Source of the DNA: Stutzerimonas decontaminans
Lineage (GTDB): Bacteria; Pseudomonadota; Gammaproteobacteria; Pseudomonadales; Pseudomonadaceae
DNA length: 64,000 bases
Direction: 5' to 3'
Assembly (NCBI RefSeq): GCF_000661915.1
Contig: NZ_CP007509.1
Coordinates: forward strand, 868,001-932,000
Shown: piece after piece, positions 33,982 through 44,566 of the stretch
Numbering within the stretch: the first letter of the stretch is position 1
Layout: each line of letters starts with the position of its first letter
Notes under the pieces: generated by a model
What the model was told of the DNA's origin: nothing
The model's database searches: none
The model's input: the letters and a program-made list of their open reading frames with translations, nothing else
Translations under genes and position numbers: made by a program

Positions 33982-35973
33982 TCAATCGAAACGGAAACAT
34001 AACATCGTGATGTCATCGCGCTGCGGGAATTCACCCTGATAGCGCGCCAGCGCAAGGCTGAAGGCTTCGCCCTGCTCGGCCAGGGGCAGCCGCGCGTGCT
34101 CGCGAATCATGCTGGCGAAGCGGCTGTTGCCGAAACCATAGCCTTCTTCGCCGCCAGCCTGGTCGAGGAAACCATCGGTGGTCATGTAGAAGGTGCGCCC
34201 AGGTTGCAGGTCGACGCTGGTATTGCGGTACTCGCCAATGCGTTTATCGCCGATGGCGCGCCGCGCTGCCTTTATTTCGTGCACCTCTTCGCCATCACAG
34301 TAATACAGAGCAATCTTCGCGCCGGAATAATGCACCTTGCGCTGGCGCAAATCGACATAGGCCAGACCGATGTCCATGTTCGTGGCCAGGGCATGGGAAC
34401 CCGGCTCTTCGCGCAGCATATTGCGCACGATTGCATCGGTGCGCGAGAGCGCGGCTGCGGGGTCGTCCAGGCCGGTTGTGCCAAGCGCCTGGTCGATGGC
34501 GGCGTGGGCCAGCATTGTCATCAAAGCGCCCGGCACGCCATGGCCGGCGCAATCGACGACGCCGAACAGGCAGCCGTGCTCGTCGGCGCGATAGACATAG
34601 AAGTCGCCGCCGACAACATCGCGTGGCCGCCAGAGCACGGCATGGCGGTCGCCCATGGCCGTGACCAGCTGTCGGTTGGGCAAGATCGCACGCTGGATAA
34701 GGCTGGCGTAGTCGATCGAATCGTCGATCTTCTTGTGCGCGGCGGCCATTTCCAGATTGGCCCGCTCCAGATCGCGTGTGCGCTCGCGTACGCGATTTTC
34801 CAGTTCGCTGGTGTGGCTGCGAACCTGCTGCGCCATGGCGCCGAAGGCTGCGCTGAGTTCGCCGATTTCGTCCTGACGATGCAGCGGTAGGGGCGCATCG
34901 TACTGCCCCGCAGCCAGGGCCTGGGCGCTGCGTCGTAGCTGGCGCAGCGGTTTGAGCACGCGCTTCTCCACCAGCCAGGCGCCACCGCCGATCAGCAGCA
35001 GGAACAACACCAGAAACAAGCCGATGGCCGGCAGTAGCGGGCGTACCTCGACGACCTGTGCTGTGCTCAGATCCACAGAGCTGGCGACGAACCACTGCAG
35101 TTCCGGAATCCAGCTCAGTGCCAGCAGCCGGGGCGCGCCGTCCAGGGCGACCCGAACCGTCGCCACGCTGCCCGGGCTGTCGCGGCTCGCGGCCATGGCC
35201 TGACGTACCGCCGACGCCGCGCTGAGATCGTCGAGCAGGCCGAGAATGCTCGTCGACAGAGATCGTCCGCGAGCGGTGTCGGCGTTCAGCGTGACCAGAT
35301 TCTGGTTCGGGTGCACGAGGATCGAACCGTAAGCGTCAAGCACCATCGACTCGACACCGACCTTGTTGGCTTCGATGAAGTCGTCGAGGAAAGCCTGCAG
35401 GCTGATGCCGGAACCGACCAGGCCAAGGCGGCGGGCGCCGTCGCGCACCTGCACGTTGAACCAGACCTTGAGTTCGCCGGTGACCACGGAACGGTCGACG
35501 TTTATGGCGTGGGGGACTTCGCTTTGCAGCGTCTGGAAAAACCATTCATCACGCGAACTCTCCGGGTCCATCGCATAGCGAGGGGCATCGGAGGGCGCCT
35601 GGTTTGGTCCGTTGGAGTAGTAGCTGTTGCTCTGCGCCGAGGCGGCGAAATAGGCGTGATCACCAAAGGCTTGCTGATAGCCTGCCGCTTCCTTGAAGAA
35701 GCTGTCGCGCTTGGCTGGAGTGTCCTCGTCGTGCAGCCAGGCGACCGTCAGTTGTGAGGCCGCGAGCCGCTGGGCAAGCGCCAGCTCACGCGAAACCGGG
35801 GCGAACAGACGCTCACGGTTAAGCTGCACCACATTACGTGCATAGGCTTCGCCGAAGCGGCTTTGGACGCCCAGCAGCGCTTCACGAGCGATGAACCCGG
35901 CAAAGGCGAAGGCAAGAAGGCAGCTCAGCAACAAGACCAGCAGTGATTTGCCGCGCAATCCCAAGGCTGCCAT
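33982..35973 (-). CDS. siaA: SiaA, membrane PP2C-type phosphatase with sensor domain
   Basis: A 663-residue inner-membrane protein, the same length as I recall for P. aeruginosa SiaA. TM1 is at about 8-30, a large periplasmic dCache-like sensor at about 35-300, and TM2 at about 305-328. HAMP follows at about 330-385, then a short coiled linker and a SpoIIE/PP2C phosphatase domain (about 425-663) with VVGGDFYVY, VVDCAGHGVPGALMTML and DDITMLCFRFD holding the metal-binding Asp residues. It dephosphorylates SiaC, turning on SiaD. It heads the siaABCD operon; the 159-bp gap upstream to ettA holds its promoter. Confidence 0.93.
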   Translation of the reverse strand: MAALGLRGKSLLVLLLSCLLAFAFAGFIAREALLGVQSRFGEAYARNVVQLNRERLFAPVSRELALAQRLAASQLTVAWLHDEDTPAKRDSFFKEAAGYQQAFGDHAYFAASAQSNSYYSNGPNQAPSDAPRYAMDPESSRDEWFFQTLQSEVPHAINVDRSVVTGELKVWFNVQVRDGARRLGLVGSGISLQAFLDDFIEANKVGVESMVLDAYGSILVHPNQNLVTLNADTARGRSLSTSILGLLDDLSAASAVRQAMAASRDSPGSVATVRVALDGAPRLLALSWIPELQWFVASSVDLSTAQVVEVRPLLPAIGLFLVLFLLLIGGGAWLVEKRVLKPLRQLRRSAQALAAGQYDAPLPLHRQDEIGELSAAFGAMAQQVRSHTSELENRVRERTRDLERANLEMAAAHKKIDDSIDYASLIQRAILPNRQLVTAMGDRHAVLWRPRDVVGGDFYVYRADEHGCLFGVVDCAGHGVPGALMTMLAHAAIDQALGTTGLDDPAAALSRTDAIVRNMLREEPGSHALATNMDIGLAYVDLRQRKVHYSGAKIALYYCDGEEVHEIKAARRAIGDKRIGEYRNTSVDLQPGRTFYMTTDGFLDQAGGEEGYGFGNSRFASMIREHARLPLAEQGEAFSLALARYQGEFPQRDDITMLCFRFD

Positions 35974-36097
35974 GCGAAGGTTCCCTCTGTCGCTAGGTCA
36001 TGGCGCGGTAGATGATTGTCGCGCCGGGTTTAAGAGGGCGGCAATTATCCGTCATAAGGCTTTTTGCTACTAGCGGATTGTCGTCTTTCTGACGCAA

Positions 36098-36121
36098 GAG
36101 CGGAGCCACATGGCTCCGCTC
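36098..36121 (-). terminator. hairpin after ettA
   Basis: GAGCGGAGCCA (36098-36108) and TGGCTCCGCTC (36111-36121) form a perfect 11-bp stem 12 bases past the ettA stop. No long U-run follows on the minus strand (TTGCGTC), so termination strength is uncertain. Confidence 0.55.
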
Positions 36122-36132
36122 CTCTGGTGCAA

Positions 36133-37800
<1,668 letters not shown>

Positions 37801-38052
37801 GGAAACGAATGCCCGTGACAGTGGTGAAGGATGCCTGACCCAAGCCATGTAGGCCGAAAAATTGGGCGGCATGTAAAGGGCGCAAAGCTACCCGAATGCA
37901 CCGGTCAGGGCAAACCGCGGCGGTACTCCCCGGTGGCTGCGGATGCGGCGACTGTTCATCTTGTGCATGACTATCGCTCATACCCGCAAACGCCCGGATG
38001 AGGTAGAATCCGCGCCTCTCTTTATACCGCCAGCTGATCTCAGAGGACTGCC

Positions 38053-39306
<1,254 letters not shown>

Positions 39307-39326
39307 GCGCTCCAGCGCTGCACCGG

Positions 39327-39350
39327 AAAGCCCGCGAAAGCGGGCTTTCT
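39327..39350 (+). terminator. intrinsic terminator of glyA
   Basis: AAAGCCCGC (39327-39335) and GCGGGCTTT (39340-39348) form a 9-bp stem with a GAAA loop, ending in CTTTCTG, 20 bases after the glyA stop. Confidence 0.85.
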
Positions 39351-39450
39351 GCTATCTGCAGGTGGCAAGTGCGCCGCGGTTGATCCTGGTCGTCGTGACA
39401 GATGCTCGACGCGCTAGACTGCCATCACTTGTCTGTCTGGAGTTCGCCGC

Positions 39451-39912
39451 ATGTTCAAACGCGCCACTGGTGTGATTCTGCCGCCGCCGGTCATCTATCT
39501 GCTGTTTCTTGCGGCGGCCTGGCTGCTTGAGTCGGCGGTGCCGATCGCGCTGCCGCAGAGTATCTGGACGGATTATTTCGGTTGGGGGCTGATCGACGCG
39601 GGTGTACTGCTGATGCTCTGGGCCGGGCTGCTGATGCTCTGGCGCAAGACTACGGTCAATCCCTACGGCAAGCCTGCCAGGCTGCTGGAGGAGGGGCCCT
39701 TTCGCTTCTCACGCAACCCGATCTATCTGGCCGACAGTCTGATCTACTGCGGTATCGCGCTGCTTTGGGGCACGCTATGGCCCTGGCTGCTGTTGCCAGC
39801 TCTCATCTTCACCATGCGGCGCGCGGTAATCGTGCATGAGGAACGTCTGCTGACCCAGCTGTTTGGCGATGACTATGTGGCGTACTGTGGCCGAGTGCGC
39901 CGCTGGTTGTGA
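39451..39912 (+). CDS. isoprenylcysteine carboxyl methyltransferase-like membrane protein
   Basis: A 153-residue protein with about four membrane helices. The C-terminal half carries the ICMT/PEMT signature: VNPYGKPARLLEEGPFRFSRNPIYLADSL (SAM contacts, RNPIY) and HEERLLTQLFGDDYVAYCGRVRRWL. Bacterial members methylate small hydrophobic or unknown substrates, and no bacterial prenyl-Cys substrate is established. Length matches the usual 150-residue bacterial group. It lies between glyA and the mapZ-type gene, each with its own start signals. Function beyond methyl transfer cannot be inferred. Confidence 0.85.
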   Translation: MFKRATGVILPPPVIYLLFLAAAWLLESAVPIALPQSIWTDYFGWGLIDAGVLLMLWAGLLMLWRKTTVNPYGKPARLLEEGPFRFSRNPIYLADSLIYCGIALLWGTLWPWLLLPALIFTMRRAVIVHEERLLTQLFGDDYVAYCGRVRRWL

Positions 39913-39969
39913 CGACGATGTCGAGAGTTGTTGTCCTATATTGAATTCAGACACCGCGGAGTGATGTTC

Positions 39970-40338
39970 ATGACTGATTCCCCCAGTGATCGCCGGCGCT
40001 TCCAGCGAATCGAGTTCGATGCCGCCACTGAGCTGGTGCAGGGCGACCGCTGCTGGCCGGTCGAGCTGCATGACCTGTCGCTGAAAGGCCTGCTGGTTCG
40101 TCGCCCGAAAGGCTGGAATGCCGATGCGGGACAGCCGTTCGAGGCGCGCGTGCGCCTGGCTGATGATGCCGATGTGCGCATGGAAGTGGCGATGACCCAC
40201 GAAGTGGGCGACCTGATCGGCTTCGTCTGTCAGCACATCGATCTCGACTCGATCGCCCACCTGCGGCGCCTGGTTGAACTCAACCTCGGCGACGAGGCAC
40301 TGCTGGAGCGCGAGCTGGCCGCACTGGGCGGCCAGTAG
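39970..40338 (+). CDS. mapZ: MapZ-type PilZ c-di-GMP adaptor
   Basis: A 122-residue single-domain PilZ protein. ATG 39970 has GGAG 8 bases upstream; an ATG 6 bases earlier is less well placed. RRRFQR (about 8-13) and DLSLKG (about 37-42) are the two c-di-GMP binding motifs. The C-terminal [31 protein letters not shown] is nearly identical, from memory, to P. aeruginosa MapZ (PA4608), and radA is adjacent as in PAO1. MapZ binds the chemotaxis methyltransferase CheR1 when loaded with c-di-GMP and alters flagellar switching. With siaABCD nearby, the window carries both a source and a reader of this messenger. Confidence 0.88.
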   Translation: MTDSPSDRRRFQRIEFDAATELVQGDRCWPVELHDLSLKGLLVRRPKGWNADAGQPFEARVRLADDADVRMEVAMTHEVGDLIGFVCQHIDLDSIAHLRRLVELNLGDEALLERELAALGGQ

Positions 40339-40341
40339 CGA

Positions 40342-41703
40342 TCACTCGAACAGCGCGTCGAGCGCCTGCTCCAGGCGCGTCACCGCAATGATCTGCAGTC
40401 CGGCAGGGGCTTCCTTCGGCGCATTGCCCTTGGGCACGATGGCACGCTTGAAGCCATGCTTGGCGGCCTCCTTCAGGCGTTCCTGACCACTCGGCACCGG
40501 GCGGATCTCGCCCGACAGGCCCACTTCGCCGAACACCAGCAGATCGGTATCCAGCGGGCGATTGCGCAGGCTGGAGATCACCGCCGCCATCAGCGCCAGA
40601 TCTGCCGCGGTTTCCAGCACCTTAACGCCACCGACCACGTTGATGAACACGTCCTGATCGTAGGTCGGAATGCTGCCGTGCCGGTGAAGCACCGCCAGCA
40701 GCATGGCCAGGCGGTTCTGGTCCAGCCCCAGCGTGACGCGGCGCGGATTGGCCAGGTGGCTGGTGTCGACCAGGGCCTGCACCTCCACCAGCATCGGCCG
40801 GGTGCCTTCCCAGGTCGCCATGACGACGCTGCCCGGCACCGCTTCCTGGGCACGGGTGAGGAAGATAGCCGAGGGGTTGGTGACTTCCTTGAGGCCCTTG
40901 TCCGTCATGCCGAACACGCCCAGTTCATTGATCGCGCCGAAGCGATTCTTCACCGCGCGCAGCAGGCGCAGGCGACCATCGGACTCGCCTTCGAAATACA
41001 GCACTGTGTCGACCATGTGCTCGAGCACCCGCGGGCCGGCGAGAGCGCCTTCCTTGGTGACGTGGCCGACAAGGAAGATCGCCGTGCCGCTCTGCTTGGC
41101 GAAGCGCACCAGCAGCGCGGCGCTCTCGCGCACCTGGGCGACACCGCCGGGCGCGGACTGCAGTTGCTCGGTGAAAATCGTCTGGATGGAGTCGATCACC
41201 ATCACCTTGGGCTTCTCCAGTCGCGCGGTGGCGATGATGGATTCGATGCAGGTTTCGGTCATCACCTTGAGCTTGTCCTGCGGCAGATCGAGGCGGCGGG
41301 CGCGCATCGCCACCTGTTGCTGGGACTCCTCGCCGGTCACGTAGAGCGCCGGGTAATGCTGGGCGATGGCGCAGAGCGTTTGCAGCAGGATGGTCGACTT
41401 GCCGATGCCCGGGTCGCCACCGATCAGCACGACCGAGCCGTCCACCAGGCCGCCGCCGAGCACGCGGTCCAGCTCGCCAGATGCTGTGGAGAAGCGCGGT
41501 ACTTCCTCCACGCTGACTTCGGCCAAGGTCCGGATGTTGGCCTGCTCGCCCGCCCAGCCAGCGCGACCGGAGGGTGGCGCAGCACCTTCGATGACGGTTT
41601 CCACCAGGGTATTCCAGGCACCGCAATCGCCGCACTGGCCGGCCCATTTCGGGAAGGTCGAGCCGCATTCGGTGCAGCCATACATGCGCTTGGCCTTGGC
41701 CAT
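40342..41703 (-). CDS. radA: DNA repair protein RadA (Sms)
   Basis: A 453-residue branch-migration ATPase used in recombinational repair and natural transformation. The start MAKAKRMYGCTECG at 41703 opens a C4 zinc finger (CTEC...CGDC, 10-28). Walker A is GGDPGIGKST (about 98), Walker B is VMVIDSIQT, and the RadA-specific KNRFG motif is in AVKNRFGAINELG. The C-terminal Lon-protease-like scaffold domain contains VGLSGEIRPV. It is convergent with mapZ, the stops only 3 bp apart, and divergent from the CopD-like gene. Confidence 0.96.
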   Translation of the reverse strand: MAKAKRMYGCTECGSTFPKWAGQCGDCGAWNTLVETVIEGAAPPSGRAGWAGEQANIRTLAEVSVEEVPRFSTASGELDRVLGGGLVDGSVVLIGGDPGIGKSTILLQTLCAIAQHYPALYVTGEESQQQVAMRARRLDLPQDKLKVMTETCIESIIATARLEKPKVMVIDSIQTIFTEQLQSAPGGVAQVRESAALLVRFAKQSGTAIFLVGHVTKEGALAGPRVLEHMVDTVLYFEGESDGRLRLLRAVKNRFGAINELGVFGMTDKGLKEVTNPSAIFLTRAQEAVPGSVVMATWEGTRPMLVEVQALVDTSHLANPRRVTLGLDQNRLAMLLAVLHRHGSIPTYDQDVFINVVGGVKVLETAADLALMAAVISSLRNRPLDTDLLVFGEVGLSGEIRPVPSGQERLKEAAKHGFKRAIVPKGNAPKEAPAGLQIIAVTRLEQALDALFE

Positions 41704-41819
41704 GGGAAACTCCGGGTCTGGTAGGTGGTGTCGCATGATAACGGCTGACTTGATCGCCATCAGCCACAAGCGGCGAGGCAGCGGCCAGACTGTAAACAAA
41801 TCGAACAGGAGTGAGCGCC

Positions 41820-42254
41820 ATGCGACATCTGTTGTTTCTGCATCTGCTGGGCGCCAGTGTCTGGGTTGGCGGGCATCTGGTACTGCTGTTCAGTGTGCTG
41901 CCGGGTGCCCTGCGTCGCCGCGATGTGCAACCGGTACGCCAGTTCGAACAACTCTACGAGCGCGTCGGGATACCTGCGCTGCTGGTGCAGATCGTCAGCG
42001 GGCTCTGGCTGGCCAGCCTCTGGCTGCCCCATGGGCAATGGTTCGATTCGTCGCCCATGGCGCATCTGGTGCAAGCCAAGCTGGTACTGCTCGGATTTAC
42101 CGCGCTGCTCGGCGTGCATGCGCGGCTGGCATTGATTCCCAAGCTGGATGCGCAGCGCCTGCCGCAACTGGGGCTGCACATCGTGCTGATCACCCTGACT
42201 GCGGTTGCCTTCGTCTGGGTCGGCTCCGGGTTCCGCTTCGGTGGTTTGTTCTAG
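41820..42254 (+). CDS. CopD-like membrane protein
   Basis: A 144-residue protein with four hydrophobic helices and His residues in helix contexts (MRHLLFLHLLGASVWVGGHLVLL, then GVHARLALIP and HIVLITLTAV). The layout resembles the CopD/DUF2269 group of small four-helix, possibly haem- or copper-associated membrane proteins. GAG and GTG precede ATG 41820. No periplasmic copper partner gene is nearby, so a copper role is only a family label. It is followed by a bidirectional terminator at 42269. Confidence 0.75.
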   Translation: MRHLLFLHLLGASVWVGGHLVLLFSVLPGALRRRDVQPVRQFEQLYERVGIPALLVQIVSGLWLASLWLPHGQWFDSSPMAHLVQAKLVLLGFTALLGVHARLALIPKLDAQRLPQLGLHIVLITLTAVAFVWVGSGFRFGGLF

Positions 42255-42268
42255 CGGGCCAGACAGCA

Positions 42269-42296
42269 AGAAGCCCGCGCATGGCGGGCTTCTCTT
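42269..42296. terminator. bidirectional intrinsic terminator
   Basis: AGAAGCCCGC (42269-42278) and GCGGGCTTCT (42284-42293) pair perfectly. TCTCTT continues on the plus strand, and the minus strand continues TTGCTGTC. It serves the CopD-like gene (+) and the YdcH-like gene (-). Confidence 0.75.
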
Positions 42297-42311
42297 CACG
42301 GGTAGGCGCTA

Positions 42312-42581
42312 TCAGCCGCAGCAGCCGCCGCAGCAGCTGCCCGAGGCGCGCTTGATGTCGCGGGCGATGTCGTCCTTCATCGCCACGCGCTCCTGCTTGA
42401 GGGCATTGAGCGCGCTGTCGTCTAGGGTTTCGACACCGTCTTCGACGCGGCAGATGCGCTTGTCCAGCGCTTCGTATTCGTCCGCCTTGCGGGCGAAGGC
42501 CGGATCTTCCTGACGCAGTTTCTGCAACTGCTCGCGTTTCTCAGGGAAATCCTTGATCAGTGGGTGATGTTCGACGTGCAT
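42312..42581 (-). CDS. YdcH-like DUF465 small protein
   Basis: An 89-residue helical protein. HHPLIKDFPEKREQLQKLRQEDPAFARKADEYEALDKRI is the DUF465 core (a two-helix coiled hairpin), and RVEDG marks the turn. An unusual Cys/Gly C-terminus, CCGGCCG, extends it, which suggests metal binding or artefact-prone cysteine reactivity. E. coli YdcH has no settled function. It lies between two plus-strand genes and has its own convergent terminator. Confidence 0.82.
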   Translation of the reverse strand: MHVEHHPLIKDFPEKREQLQKLRQEDPAFARKADEYEALDKRICRVEDGVETLDDSALNALKQERVAMKDDIARDIKRASGSCCGGCCG

Positions 42582-42804
42582 GGAAACCGCTCCGGTTTGT
42601 CAGGAAGGCGTTCACCTTAGTCTCCCTCCTCCGAGAACCGGTTGACGGCGATCAAGCGAACCTCATTCGCAATAACCGGTCGATGAAAGGCGTTCTGGCG
42701 TGGCCTGCGCCGGCAAGCCCGCCTATGCTCTACCACGGCGTTCACCGCCATGTCCGCGGGGGCATGGCGGGCGGCCCGGTCATCCACTAAAGGAAAATCT
42801 GCGT

Positions 42805-43215
42805 ATGAGTCTGATCAACGAATTCAAGGCGTTTGCCGTGCGGGGAAATGTCGTCGACATGGCCGTGGGTATCGTCATCGGCGCTGCGTTCGGCAAGATC
42901 GTGTCGTCGTTCGTCGACGGGGTGATCATGCCGCCGTTGGGGCTGCTGATCGGCGGAGTGGACTTCTCGGATTTGGCCATAGTGCTCAAGGACGCCGTCG
43001 GCGAGGCCCCAGCGGTGGTGCTGCGGTACGGTGCATTTATTCAGACCGTGGTGGATTTCGTGATCATCGCCTTCGCCATCTTCATGGCGATCAAGGCGAT
43101 CAACCATCTCAAGCGCAAGGAAGCCGAGGCGCCATCTGCGCCGCCTGCGCCCTCCAAGGAAGAGTTGTTGCTGACCGAGATACGCGACCTGCTCAAGGAG
43201 CAGAGGGGAAGCTGA
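42805..43215 (+). CDS. mscL: large-conductance mechanosensitive channel
   Basis: A 136-residue inner-membrane channel opened by membrane tension during osmotic downshock. [46 protein letters not shown] is the N-terminal helix and TM1 pore. TM2 is [28 protein letters not shown], and the C-terminal bundle [15 protein letters not shown] follows a Pro/Ala linker. AGGAAA lies about 8 bases before ATG 42805. Length is standard. The 200 bp upstream holds the promoter and short palindromes only. Confidence 0.96.
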   Translation: MSLINEFKAFAVRGNVVDMAVGIVIGAAFGKIVSSFVDGVIMPPLGLLIGGVDFSDLAIVLKDAVGEAPAVVLRYGAFIQTVVDFVIIAFAIFMAIKAINHLKRKEAEAPSAPPAPSKEELLLTEIRDLLKEQRGS

Positions 43216-43261
43216 AACGGGGGCAGTTACCCGGCGGCTGGCGCCGGGTAACGGGGAGCGA

Positions 43262-44290
43262 TCACTCGGGCTTCGGAGTGTTCGCGGTGCTGGCGGGAAG
43301 TACCGGATAGGCGACTTGCGGCTGCTCGCCGGTCACGCTGTGCAGGAACGCGGTAATCGCGCTGACTTCGTCCTTGTCCAGTTTACGGCCCAGTTGGCTG
43401 TCACCCATGATGGCAACGGCCTGTTCGAGCTCCCAGACCTCACCGCTGTGGAAGTACGGCGGGGTCAGCGCGACATTGCGCAGCGGCGCGGCACGGAAGA
43501 CGTACTCGTCGCTGGCGGTATTGGTCACCGCGAAGCGACCCTTGTCGCCGGTCGGCAGCACTTCGGCTCCGGGCTTCTTGATCACGCCGAAGGGGAAGTA
43601 ACCCTGGCCACCAAGGTTGACGCCGTTGTGGCAGGAAGAGCAGCCGGCGTCCATGAACAGGGCGAGACCCTGTTTCTGCTTGTCGTCCAGCGCCCCGTCC
43701 TCACCCTTGAGGAAGCGGTCGAACGGCGAGTTCGGCGTGGTCAGGCTGACTTCGAAGGCTTCCAGGGCGTAGGCCATGTTGTCGAAACTGACCGGCTCCT
43801 TGTCGTTGGGGAAGGCCTTCTTGAACTCGGCGGCGTACTCCGGAATGCTCTGCAGCGTCGAGACGACACGCTCGGGCGTACTGTTCATTTCCACGCTTGC
43901 CTGGACCGGGCCCTTGGCCTGTTCCTGCAGATCCTTGGCGCGTCCGTCCCAGAACTGCGCGGCGTTGAATACGGCGTTCAGCACGGTGGGCGAGTTGCGC
44001 GGGCCCTTCTGCCAGCCGTGACCGATCGAGGTTGGCACGTTGTCGCTGCCCCCGATGCTCAGGTTGTGGCAGGTGTTGCAGCTGATGACGTGACTGCTGG
44101 ACAGGCGCGGGTCGAACCAGAGTTTGTGACCGAGCATTGCCTGATCTTCGCTGACCTTCTGGCCGCGGACCTCGGTGACCTTGTCGGGAATCGGTTTGAA
44201 CATCGCGTTGGCGCGCTCACGCAGCTCATCAGCGTTCGCTGCGCTGGTCATTAGTAGGCTGCTAAGCAATAGCGGAATAGAAGGGCGCAT
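43262..44290 (-). CDS. ccpA: diheme cytochrome c peroxidase
   Basis: A 342-residue periplasmic enzyme reducing H2O2 with electrons from cytochrome c or azurin. The start MRPSIPLLLSSLLMTSAANA gives a signal peptide cleaved near 20. The low-potential haem site is CNTCH (about 71-75) and the high-potential site CSSCH (about 217-221). GQKVSEDQAMLGHKLWFDPRLSSS and RAAPLRNVALTPPYFHSG are family blocks. Length fits the CcpA/CcpR class. A good Anr/FNR box lies 60 bp upstream, matching the oxygen-limited control known in Pseudomonas. Confidence 0.94.
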   Translation of the reverse strand: MRPSIPLLLSSLLMTSAANADELRERANAMFKPIPDKVTEVRGQKVSEDQAMLGHKLWFDPRLSSSHVISCNTCHNLSIGGSDNVPTSIGHGWQKGPRNSPTVLNAVFNAAQFWDGRAKDLQEQAKGPVQASVEMNSTPERVVSTLQSIPEYAAEFKKAFPNDKEPVSFDNMAYALEAFEVSLTTPNSPFDRFLKGEDGALDDKQKQGLALFMDAGCSSCHNGVNLGGQGYFPFGVIKKPGAEVLPTGDKGRFAVTNTASDEYVFRAAPLRNVALTPPYFHSGEVWELEQAVAIMGDSQLGRKLDKDEVSAITAFLHSVTGEQPQVAYPVLPASTANTPKPE

Positions 44291-44349
44291 CACGGAAGCT
44301 CCTTTTGTGTTGGCTGGCTCTAGGAGGCGCCTTTTCGTCAAGCGACCGC

Positions 44350-44363
44350 TTGACCTGCATCAA
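44350..44363. promoter_or_regulatory. Anr/FNR box upstream of ccpA
   Basis: TTGACCTGCATCAA matches the Anr consensus TTGAT-N4-ATCAA with one change. It is centred about 66 bp before the ccpA start, a position suited to activation at -41.5. It fits a peroxidase induced at low oxygen. Confidence 0.8.
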
Positions 44364-44566
44364 GGCGGTCGGGCGTAGTGGACGCGACGAAATGTTTCTG
44401 CTTGTGTCGATTCGCAGCCGGCTCGCGATTTCCATCCATGGGGCTCGGCCATGCAGCGTCGTTGCGAGGCTGGGTTAGCCGGGTATCAGCCTTGCGGCGC
44501 GACCGGCGCAGCGCCAGAATGACGGCATCAATCGTGGCCAACGAGCCACCCCAGCAAGGATTCCCG

